From DATDOO01 sp035293245 (GTDB lineage: Bacteria; Pseudomonadota; Gammaproteobacteria; Methylococcales; Methylococcaceae): a stretch of DNA of 18,884 nt. Positions 1 through 6,760 of this stretch are shown in pieces. Position 1 is the first letter of the stretch. Each line of letters opens with the position of its first letter. The notes beneath the pieces were generated by a model that did no database searches, was not told the DNA's origin, and saw only the letters and a program-made list of their open reading frames with translations. The stretch lies in assembly GCA_035293245.1 (NCBI GenBank), contig DATDOO010000253.1, positions 1 to 18,884 on the forward strand, written 5' to 3'. Made by a program: the position numbers and the translations under genes.

Positions 1-809
1 CCACCACAGCCCGCGAGCGCAAAGGCCAGAAGGAGTTCAATAAACTCAGGAAGAGGCTCCGGCGATTGGTTGGCCAGGCCATCGCCGACTTTCAGATGAT
101 CCAGGACGGCGACAAGGTGATGGTCTGCCTGTCCGGCGGCAAGGACTCCTTCACCTTGCTGGACATCCTCCTCAGCCTGCAGCACGCCGCGCCGGTGAAG
201 TTCGAAGTGCTGGCGGTCAACCTGGACCAGAAGCAGCCCGGCTTTCCCGCCCACGTCCTGCCTGAATATCTCGCCTCCCTCGGTGTGCCGTTCCACATCA
301 TCGAGCAGGACACCTACAGCGTGGTGAAGGGCATCGTCCCGGAGGGCAAGACCACCTGCGGCCTGTGCTCGCGCCTGAGGCGCGGGATTTTGTACGGCTT
401 CGCCGAGCGCAACGGCGTGAGCAAGATCGCCTTGGGCCACCACCGGGACGACATCGTCGAGACGTTCTTCCTGAACCTCTTTTACGCGGGTAACCTCAAG
501 GCCATGCCGCCCAAGCTGCTCAGCGACGATAAAAAACACATCGTCATCCGACCCCTGGCCTACTGCGAGGAAAAGGACATCGCCGCCTACGCCGAACAGC
601 GCGATTTTCCCATCATCCCTTGCAACCTGTGCGGCTCGCAGGAGAACCATCAGAGGCTGGCGATGAAAAGAATGCTCCAGTCCTGGGATAAACAGTTTCC
701 CGGACGGCTGGACAGCATTTTCGGCGCCATCGGCAACATCGCGCCGTCGCAACTGGCGGACCGGGAGCTGTTCGATTTTGCCGGGCTGGAAGGCTTGCGC
801 GCACCGTAA
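1..809 (+). CDS. ttcA: tRNA 2-thiocytidine(32) synthetase TtcA, 5'-truncated by window edge
   Basis: TtcA is an ATP-dependent, Fe-S-containing enzyme that thiolates cytidine 32 of certain tRNAs in the cytoplasm. The reading frame is open from base 3 and has no start in the window. The residues before the TTG at 66 (EFNKLRKRLRR, then VGQAIADF) match the family's normal N-terminal helix, so TTG 66 is not the start and the gene begins upstream. The PP-loop ATPase motif SGGKDS is at 132-149. Two CxxC pairs are visible, TCGLCSR (cysteines at 357 and 366) and CNLCGS (621 and 630). The first is typical of the cluster-binding and catalytic cysteines in this family. The GHHRDDIVETFFLNLFY segment is also characteristic. 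The gene ends just 4 bases before a palindromic repeat. Identification is very secure; only the N-terminus is missing. Confidence 0.96.
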   Translation, partial: TTARERKGQKEFNKLRKRLRRLVGQAIADFQMIQDGDKVMVCLSGGKDSFTLLDILLSLQHAAPVKFEVLAVNLDQKQPGFPAHVLPEYLASLGVPFHIIEQDTYSVVKGIVPEGKTTCGLCSRLRRGILYGFAERNGVSKIALGHHRDDIVETFFLNLFYAGNLKAMPPKLLSDDKKHIVIRPLAYCEEKDIAAYAEQRDFPIIPCNLCGSQENHQRLAMKRMLQSWDKQFPGRLDSIFGAIGNIAPSQLADRELFDFAGLEGLRAP

Positions 810-813
810 TCCT

Positions 814-984
814 GTAGGGTGGGTTGGACGCGCCAACAACTGGCGCCGAATCTTGCACGGGTTACGACGCGCGTCGTAACCCACCATCGGCCTCGATTGC
901 TCCGACCAGGCCATTCGGTGGGTTACGGTGCGCGAAGAACGTGCGGGTAACCGTCAAACGCATCCCCATGCGCACCCACCCTAC
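814..984. repeat. Composite extragenic palindromic repeat (GTAGGGTGGGT family)
   Basis: The stretch between ttcA and the minus-strand membrane gene is a nested inverted repeat. The outer arms are GTAGGGTGGGT (814-824) and its exact complement ACCCACCCTAC (974-984). A perfect 24-base palindrome sits at 859-882, with half-site GGGTTACGACGC. A second, imperfect hairpin runs from GGTTAC at 921 to GTAACC at 952. The motif GGTGGGTTACG occurs repeatedly in both orientations. This architecture is typical of REP- or MITE-like non-coding elements, and no transposase is present. It could also act as a bidirectional transcription stop between the two converging genes, although there is no clear T tract. 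The right arm contains the stop codon of the neighbouring minus-strand gene. Confidence 0.75.
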
Positions 985-1373
985 GAGGAGATGTCGCGCC
1001 GGGCCGCGGCGATGGTGATGGAGAAGCCGGCGACCACATCCAGGAACGACATCAGCGTCATCAGAAAAAAGGTGGACGTTCCCGCCGGTCCGTAAGCCAG
1101 AAATTCGATCAGGAAGATCGTGAATACCAGCGCCGAAAAGGTGTGATCCAGCACCGACGCCGCGGTCGAGCGGGTGGACTTCACCACTTCCACATACAGG
1201 ACGACGAGGGACAGGGCCAGTAGCAGATCGGCGGTTGCCAGCGCCCAGTTCTCTCCCGAAAGCAATCCCACTCGGAACAGTTCGTGGTGAAGGACGTCCG
1301 GCCCACCCAATGCCACCAGGTTGTAGAGAATCAGAACGGCCAGAAACAGCGGCGTATTCTTGAGGATGTTCAT
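981..1373 (-). CDS. Small four-helix inner-membrane protein of unknown function
   Basis: This 130-residue protein has about four hydrophobic segments, roughly residues 8-23, 44-64, 78-95 and 103-122. The short ends and loops suggest an inner-membrane protein. I do not recognise a named family, and no catalytic motif is visible. The ATG at 1371-1373 is the natural start because a hydrophobic segment begins directly after MNILKN; the upstream Shine-Dalgarno sequence is poor. The TAG stop (981-983) lies inside the terminal arm of the adjacent palindromic repeat, so the repeat supplies the last few bases of the gene. It is divergent from the copper genes, with about 140 bases between the two starts. 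The membrane-protein call is well supported by composition; function is unknown. Confidence 0.7.
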   Translation of the reverse strand: MNILKNTPLFLAVLILYNLVALGGPDVLHHELFRVGLLSGENWALATADLLLALSLVVLYVEVVKSTRSTAASVLDHTFSALVFTIFLIEFLAYGPAGTSTFFLMTLMSFLDVVAGFSITIAAARRDISS

Positions 1374-1450
1374 GGGTTGTCCGGCGTGATGTGGCGACGA
1401 GCCGACAGTTTAAGTGAGGGCTCCGGTAAAGTGGAAATCCGGCAGGCGCG

Positions 1451-1479
1451 TTGCATGGAACCTCTGGATTGTTTGTAAT
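1451..1479 (+). promoter_or_regulatory. Possible sigma70 promoter for the copper genes
   Basis: TTGCAT (1451-1456) and TGTAAT (1474-1479) are separated by 17 bases, and the second hexamer matches the -10 consensus at five of six positions. It lies 37 bases upstream of the copZ-like start. I looked for the long-spacer dyad expected of a CueR/MerR-type copper promoter and did not find a convincing one. This is a pattern call only. Confidence 0.3.
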
Positions 1480-1515
1480 GGCAGAAAGCGATTCATATTC
1501 CGGAAAGGCAAGGCG

Positions 1516-1722
1516 ATGGAAAAGATCACGTTGCGGGTGGAAGGCATGAAATGCGGTGGCTGCGAAAACATCGTCCGGGCAGCCCTGGAGGCTTGCGCGG
1601 GTGTGGTCGCGGCGCGTCCCAGCCATAAGGACAAGGTGGTGGAGGTCGAATTCGACCCGGCGCGGGTGAATGTGGACGCGCTGCAGCAGGCAATCGTCAA
1701 GGCGGGTTATTCCGTGATTTGA
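1516..1722 (+). CDS. copZ: CopZ-like copper chaperone (single HMA domain)
   Basis: This 68-residue cytoplasmic protein consists of a single heavy-metal-associated ferredoxin-like domain. It begins MEKITLRVEGMKCGGC, and the metal-binding cysteines are residues 13 and 16 of the MxCxxC loop. It ends in the KAGYSVI segment typical of the last strand. Such proteins carry Cu(I) to the HMA domain and membrane entry site of CopA-type ATPases. The frame is open further upstream, but the ATG at 1516 gives the normal family length and follows a purine-rich AAGGCAAGG ribosome-binding stretch. It lies 31 bases before the copper ATPase gene, which supports the copper role and cotranscription. The family also includes mercury-binding MerP-like proteins, but the lack of a signal peptide and the neighbouring gene argue for CopZ. 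Confidence 0.88.
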   Translation: MEKITLRVEGMKCGGCENIVRAALEACAGVVAARPSHKDKVVEVEFDPARVNVDALQQAIVKAGYSVI

Positions 1723-1753
1723 TGCGTCTCCCTGGCAAAGAAGGCAAGCCGTC

Positions 1754-3976
1754 ATGAACGCCACGTCCGAACCGGTTATGTCCCTGTCCATCGGCGGGAT
1801 GCGTTGCGCCGGCTGTGTGAAAACGGTGGAAGACGCGCTACGCGCCGTGCCGGGCGTGGTTTCCGCCGAGGTGAGTTTCGCCAGCCATATCGCCGTCGTC
1901 GCCGGCTCCGCGGAGGCCGCCGCGTTGCGCGCCGCGGTGCACGCGGCGGGCTATGAGGCGGCCGTTCTGCAGGGGCTGGAAGATCCGACCACCCAGGAAG
2001 CGGAGGAAGAAAACCGCTACCGGAAGCTTTTGAATCAGGCGGGCGCCGCCGCCTTGCTGGGCGCGCCGCTGATGCTGGGCGACTTCGCCGGCTGGCTGCC
2101 GGAACTGGGTTCTGCCGGCGCTGCCTTCTTCTGGTCCGTGGTGTCGCTGCTGACCTTGCTGGTGCTGTGGCTGGCAGGGGGGCATTTTTTTCGCGGCGCG
2201 TGGAGTTCCTGGCGCCAGCGCCAGGCCAACATGGATACCCTCATCGCCCTCGGCACCGGGGCGGCGTGGGTTTATTCCACCACGGTCATCGGCTTTTCGG
2301 AGCTTCTGCCGCCCACCGCCCGCCACGCCTACTTCGAGGCGGCGGTGATCATCATCGCTTTCGTCAATTTCGGCGCGGCGCTGGAAACGCGCGCCCGGGG
2401 CCGCACGTCCTCGGCGATCCGCCAGTTGATCGGCTTGCAGCCGCGCAGCGCGCGCGTGCTGCGTGACGGCGAGGAGCGGGACGTGCCCATCGAGACCGTC
2501 GGCCTGGAGGAGACGGTGCGCGTACGGCCCGGGGAGAAGATCGCCGTGGACGGGGTCGTGATCGAAGGCCATTCGGTGGTGGACGAGTCCATGCTCACCG
2601 GCGAACCGCTGCCGGTGAGCAAGTCGGTGGGTGACGAGGTGGTAGGCGGCACGCTCAACCAGTCCGGCACGCTCCTCTACCGCGCAACCCGCATCGGCCG
2701 CGATACGGTACTGGCGCAGATCGTGGACTGCGTGCGCCGCGCCCAGGGCAGCAAGCCGGCCATCGCCCGGCTGGTGGACCGGGTTTCCGCCGTGTTCGTG
2801 CCCGCCGTGGTGGCAGTGGCCGTCCTGACGTTTTTGAGCTGGTGGGCTGTCGGCCCTGCGCCGTCGTTGGGCTACGCCTTCGCCACGGCGATGACGGTGC
2901 TGGTCATCGCCTGCCCGTGCGCCTTGGGGCTGGCGACACCCATTTCCGTCATGGTGGCCGTGGGCCGCGCCGCGCAGTCGGGCATCCTCATCCGCCAGGG
3001 CGATGCCCTGCAAACCGCCGGCAAGCTCACTTGCGTCGTTCTCGACAAGACCGGCACCGTCACCCAGGGCCACCCGGCAGTGGGCGAAACCGGCGGCAGC
3101 GAGGGCTGGCCGCAGGCTAAAGTCCTGCAGTGGGCCGCCAGCCTGGAGGCCGGGTCCGAGCATCCGCTCGCGGCGGCGATCAGCGGGGAAGCGAGGCGCC
3201 TGGAACTGCCGCTGTTGGCCGTCGAAGATTTCGCCGCCGTGCCGGGGCAGGGCGTGCGCGGCGGCATCGAGGGCAAAACCGCCCTGTTGGGCGGCCCGGC
3301 TTTGCTGGCTGCAAACGACATCGGCTGGGAACAGTTCGCGGGAGAACTGAACGCCCTGGTGGCGCAGGGCCAGACCCCGGTGTTGCTGGCCGTGGAAGGG
3401 GGCTGCGTGGGTTGGCTGAGCGTGACCGATCCGGTCAAGCCGGATTCGCGCGAGGCGGTGGACGCCTTGCACGCCCTGGGGTTGAAAGTGCTGATGGTCA
3501 CCGGCGACCACGCCGCAACCGCCAAGGCCATCGCCCATGCCGTCGGCATCGAGGAGGTGCGCGCCCAGGTTCTGCCCCGGGACAAGGCGGAAATCGTTCG
3601 CGAACTGCAATCTCGCGGCGAGAAAGTGGGCATGGTCGGCGACGGCATCAACGACGCGCCGGCCCTCGCCCAGGCCGACGTGGGGCTCGCCATCGGCACC
3701 GGCACGGACATCGCCATCGAGAGCGCCGACGTGGTCATCATGCAGGGGTCGCTTGCCAAGGTGGCGGAAACCGTGCGCCTCTCGCGCCTGACGATGCGCA
3801 ACATGCGCCAGAACCTCTGGGGCGCGTTCCTTTACAACACCTTGAGCATCCCCATCGCCGCCGGGATGCTGTACCCCTTCACCGGCCTGCTGCTCAGTCC
3901 GATGATCGCCGGCGCCGCGATGGCGCTGTCCTCGGTTACGGTGGTGAGCAACGCCAGCCGGCTGCGCTGGTTGTGA
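1754..3976 (+). CDS. copA: Copper-exporting P1B-type ATPase CopA
   Basis: This 740-residue inner-membrane pump exports Cu(I) at the cost of ATP. It has one N-terminal HMA domain (MRCAGC, Cys18 and Cys21) and two helices before the transport core. The actuator-domain TGE is at 282-284, and the membrane CPC metal site at Cys387-Cys389. The phosphorylated Asp431 is in DKTGT, the nucleotide-domain SEHP at 468-471, and the hinge GDGIND at 629-634. The YN at 694-695 and MALSS at 723-727 in the last two helices are the residues that mark the Cu(I) subgroup P1B-1. The length is normal for a one-HMA CopA. The ATG at 1754 is the first start giving a complete HMA domain. It follows the chaperone gene by 31 bases, so the two form a copper efflux pair. 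No regulator gene is adjacent in the window. Confidence 0.96.
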   Translation: MNATSEPVMSLSIGGMRCAGCVKTVEDALRAVPGVVSAEVSFASHIAVVAGSAEAAALRAAVHAAGYEAAVLQGLEDPTTQEAEEENRYRKLLNQAGAAALLGAPLMLGDFAGWLPELGSAGAAFFWSVVSLLTLLVLWLAGGHFFRGAWSSWRQRQANMDTLIALGTGAAWVYSTTVIGFSELLPPTARHAYFEAAVIIIAFVNFGAALETRARGRTSSAIRQLIGLQPRSARVLRDGEERDVPIETVGLEETVRVRPGEKIAVDGVVIEGHSVVDESMLTGEPLPVSKSVGDEVVGGTLNQSGTLLYRATRIGRDTVLAQIVDCVRRAQGSKPAIARLVDRVSAVFVPAVVAVAVLTFLSWWAVGPAPSLGYAFATAMTVLVIACPCALGLATPISVMVAVGRAAQSGILIRQGDALQTAGKLTCVVLDKTGTVTQGHPAVGETGGSEGWPQAKVLQWAASLEAGSEHPLAAAISGEARRLELPLLAVEDFAAVPGQGVRGGIEGKTALLGGPALLAANDIGWEQFAGELNALVAQGQTPVLLAVEGGCVGWLSVTDPVKPDSREAVDALHALGLKVLMVTGDHAATAKAIAHAVGIEEVRAQVLPRDKAEIVRELQSRGEKVGMVGDGINDAPALAQADVGLAIGTGTDIAIESADVVIMQGSLAKVAETVRLSRLTMRNMRQNLWGAFLYNTLSIPIAAGMLYPFTGLLLSPMIAGAAMALSSVTVVSNASRLRWL

Positions 3977-4063
3977 AGATGGCTTGTGTTATAAGTCCAT
4001 GGCTTTTTTACGGTGTAAACTTTCGACAGGGTCGTTAGCGGATCGCTGCTCGAGGAGGCGAAA

Positions 4064-4243
4064 ATGGAAGCAGGACAACTGGGCTTGACGCGCGCCGAGA
4101 CGCGGGCCCCGAAGCCGGGCGAAGCCTTGCCGCCGGAGGGACCACACCCGTCCGTCACCCGGGAAGTGGCGCGGACGCCCGGATTTTTCCCGTCCCCAGC
4201 GCCGCTCCTCGCGGCGCCGGCAAGGTGTCCAGAGGGTCGGTAG
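4064..4243 (+). CDS. Possible small ORF or leader peptide upstream of the c-di-GMP genes
   Basis: A 59-codon ORF starts at ATG 4064, behind a strong GAGGAGG ribosome-binding site five bases away. It encodes a Pro-, Ala- and Arg-rich peptide without a hydrophobic segment or recognisable domain. It stops at TAG 4241-4243, two bases before the GTG I favour for the next gene, whose own AGAGGG site lies inside this ORF. That layout would suit translational coupling. Third codon positions are GC-rich like those of its neighbours, but in DNA of this composition that is weak evidence. I know no homologue. It may be non-coding leader: the remainder of 3977-4245 shows no other gene or clear terminator. 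Confidence 0.3.
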   Translation: MEAGQLGLTRAETRAPKPGEALPPEGPHPSVTREVARTPGFFPSPAPLLAAPARCPEGR

Positions 4244-4245
4244 TC

Positions 4246-6754
4246 GTGAAGACACGGATGTCGTTGCGCACCCGGCTCTTCATCGCCATCGCGCTGCTCG
4301 TCGCGGCCTTCGGCACCGTTCTTGGCTACAGTTCCATTCGTCAACAATCCCAGGTGCTGGAGCGCGATCTGGTGCAACGGGGCATCCAGGCCGCGCGCCA
4401 TCTGGCTTACGGAAGCGACACCGCTTTGCTGGGCGGCGACGGCAGTCGCATCGAACCCTTTCTGAAAAAGCTGAGCGGCGAGCCGGACATCCGTTTCGCC
4501 GCCGTGCACCGGCTCGATGGCGCGCTGCTGGCGCAGGCGGGCGAGTCCGGTTTTCCCGCCTCCCGATTCGCCTGGAAAGATGTCACGGCCTCGCTGGAGA
4601 ATTACCAAGCCTTCTGCGAGAAAACCGCAATCCTGGAGCGCAATGTCCGGGAATGCTGGGCGCGGATTCACGACGGTCTCAAGCGTGGCGAGGCGGATCT
4701 GCCGCTGGATGAGCCGCCGGCGGGCGAGTCGCGCACCTTGGGCTATGCGCGCGTGGTACTGGGGGGGGGAGGACGTCGCCGAAGCCAACCGGGCCATGAT
4801 TTTCCGCGTGGCCCGCACCGGGGCGGCGGCGCTGCTCGCGGCCCTGCTGGCCGCCTGGGTGCTGGCGCGCCGGATTACCACGCCGCTCACGGATCTGCGC
4901 TCCGCGGTGAGACATCTGGAGGACGGGGATTTCAATGCGCCCCTCGAGGAGTCCGGAGACCGGGAAATCTTCCGTCTCGGGCGGGCTTTCAAGCAGATGA
5001 GGCATGCTCTCGCCGAGCGCGAGGGCGCTTTGCGCCGGAGCGAGGAACGGCTCAAGTACGCGCTGGAAGGCAGCCAGACGGGGTTGTGGGACTGGGATGT
5101 CGAATCCGATCAGGTCCTCCACAACGCCACGTGGCTGGCCGCCCTGGGCTATCCGGCCGAGGAAGCCCGTTCCACCTACGCTCAGTGGGAAGAACGCCTG
5201 CATCCCGCGGACCGCGAAGACTCGTTGAACCGCTTTTCCGCCCATCTCGAAGGCAAAACGGATTATTTCGAGAGCGAGCATCGCATTCGCTGCGCGGACG
5301 GGAATTGGCGGTGGGTGCTGACCAAAGGCAGTGTGGTGGAGCGCGCTCCCGATGGACGGCCTTTGCGCATGGTGGGTACGCATGCGGATCTTTCCGAGCG
5401 CAAGCGCTACGAGGAGCAAATCTGGCGCCAGGCGCATTACGACGCCTTGACGGGGCTGCCGAACCGGGTGCTGCTCCATGACCGCCTGCGTCTGGCGATG
5501 CGCCAGTCCCAGCGCCTGGCGCGGCGCATTGCCCTGCTGTATCTGGATCTGGACGGTTTCAAGCGCATCAACGATACCCTCGGCCACGCCGCCGGCGACG
5601 AAGTGATCCGCGAGATGGGCAACCGGCTCCAGGGCCAGTTGCGCGAGAGCGACACGCTGGCGCGCCTTGGGGGAGACGAATTCATCGTCTTGTTGCCCAA
5701 CATTGCCGAAGCGCAGGAAATCGAGCCGGTCACGGCGAAGATTCTCAAGGCGCTGTCGGAGCCGTATGTCCTGGGCACCGGCGAAACTTTCCATGCCTCC
5801 GCCAGCATCGGCGTGGCGCTGTATCCGGGGGACGGCGGAGAGGCGGATACGCTGTTGCGCAACGCCGATACCGCCATGTACCGCGCCAAGGCCCGGGGCG
5901 GCAACCAGGCGACGTTCTACACCCCGCGGATGAACGAGGAAGCCGGGCAACGCCTGAAAATGGAAAACGACCTGCGCCAGGCGTTTCGCGCAGAAAGCGG
6001 GTTTGTCTTGCATTACCAGCCCATCGTCGACTTGAGGAGCGGCGGGATTTGCGGTGCGGAGGCGCTGTTGCGCTGGCGGCATCCGGAGTTGGGGGCGATA
6101 CCGCCGGCGCGCTTCATTCCCCTGGCCGAGGAAAGCGGGCTGATCGTCGATCTGGGGACGTGGGTGCTGGAGCGGGCGCTCGAAGAAATGAACGGCAGCG
6201 GAGCGTCCCTGCCGGAAGGATTTCGCCTCAGTATCAACGTGTCGCCGCGCCAATTCCAGGATCGCCAGCGGCGCCTTTTTGCCAGCGTGGGGAAACTTGC
6301 CGCTCTGCGCCAAAAAAACCATTTCGCCTCGATAGATATGGATATCACCGAAAACTTGTTCCTTCTGGAAAGCGAAGGGCTGCTCGGGGATCTCGAGGCG
6401 CTGCGCCGAGAGGACATCGGCCTCGCCATCGACGATTTCGGCACCGGCTACTCGGTGCTGTCATACCTGAAGCGTTTTCCGGTCGGCACGCTCAAGATCG
6501 ACCGTTGTTTCATCGCCGGCCTGTTCGCCAACGTCACCGACGCCCCGCTGGTGCGCGGCCTGATCGCCATGTCACACGAACTGGGCATCCGCGTCGTCGC
6601 CGAAGGCGTCGAAACCCCCGAGCAGCGGGAGTTTCTGCGCCGCTCCGATTGCGATTTCGCCCAAGGCTATTTTTTCGGCGCGCCGGCGCCGATCGGCGAA
6701 TTCATCCCGCTGCTGGCCAGTGGAGGCCCGTCGCTGCCCATTCCCGTGGAATAA
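4246..6754 (+). pseudogene. Membrane HAMP-PAS-GGDEF-EAL cyclic-di-GMP protein, frameshifted in a G9 tract
   Basis: The gene encodes an inner-membrane protein predicted to make (GGDEF) and break down (EAL) cyclic-di-GMP. The order is TM helix (about residues 10-28), periplasmic sensor region, second TM (about 4817-4870), HAMP, PAS (about 5035-5400), GGDEF (motif at 5669-5683) and EAL (motif at 6059-6067). RLGGDEF and the RESD inhibitory site five residues before it are intact. So are EALLRW, DDFGTG and VAEGVE, so both activities look possible. The N-terminal frame and the catalytic frame are joined only if the nine-G run at 4761-4769 is read as eight. Corrected, the protein has 835 residues. 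As written, translation from GTG 4246 ends at 5481 after about 411 residues. An ATG at 4796 could give a 652-residue form lacking the sensor. I chose GTG 4246 because AGAGGG precedes it by nine bases; GTG 4225 and ATG 4258 are alternatives. It lies six bases before the next c-di-GMP gene. Confidence 0.85.
4761..4769 (+). repeat. Nine-G homopolymer at the frameshift point
   Basis: Nine consecutive G follow the T at 4760 and precede AGGACG. With eight G the reading frame runs from the sensor region into VLGGEDVAEANRAMIF and on to the HAMP domain. With nine it continues in the wrong frame. The tract is the natural place for slipped-strand mispairing and equally for a base-calling error. Confidence 0.85.
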
Positions 6755-6760
6755 CGGGCG

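Noticed and set aside
1420..1515. CueR-type copper operator upstream of copZ
   Set aside because: No dyad with the long 19-20 base spacer typical of MerR-family promoters could be recognised; only a generic 17-base-spaced promoter candidate was seen.
862..1791. Minus-strand 309-codon frame covering the repeat, the membrane gene and the copZ gene
   Set aside because: It runs through a palindromic repeat and overlaps two better-supported genes on different frames.
1838..3610. Minus-strand 590-codon open frame opposite copA
   Set aside because: Product is His/Gln/Arg/Gly-rich, without domains, and mirrors the codon pattern of CopA.
3996..4009. AAGTCCATGGCTT followed by T residues after copA, as an intrinsic terminator
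   Set aside because: The near-palindrome has no room for a loop and includes a mismatch, so no stable hairpin forms.
4796..4798. ATG 4796 as the normal start of the first c-di-GMP gene, making it unbroken
   Set aside because: The upstream frame encodes a credible TM helix and periplasmic sensor that join exactly at the G tract, and ATG 4796 has no ribosome site at proper distance. It is kept only as a possible alternative product.
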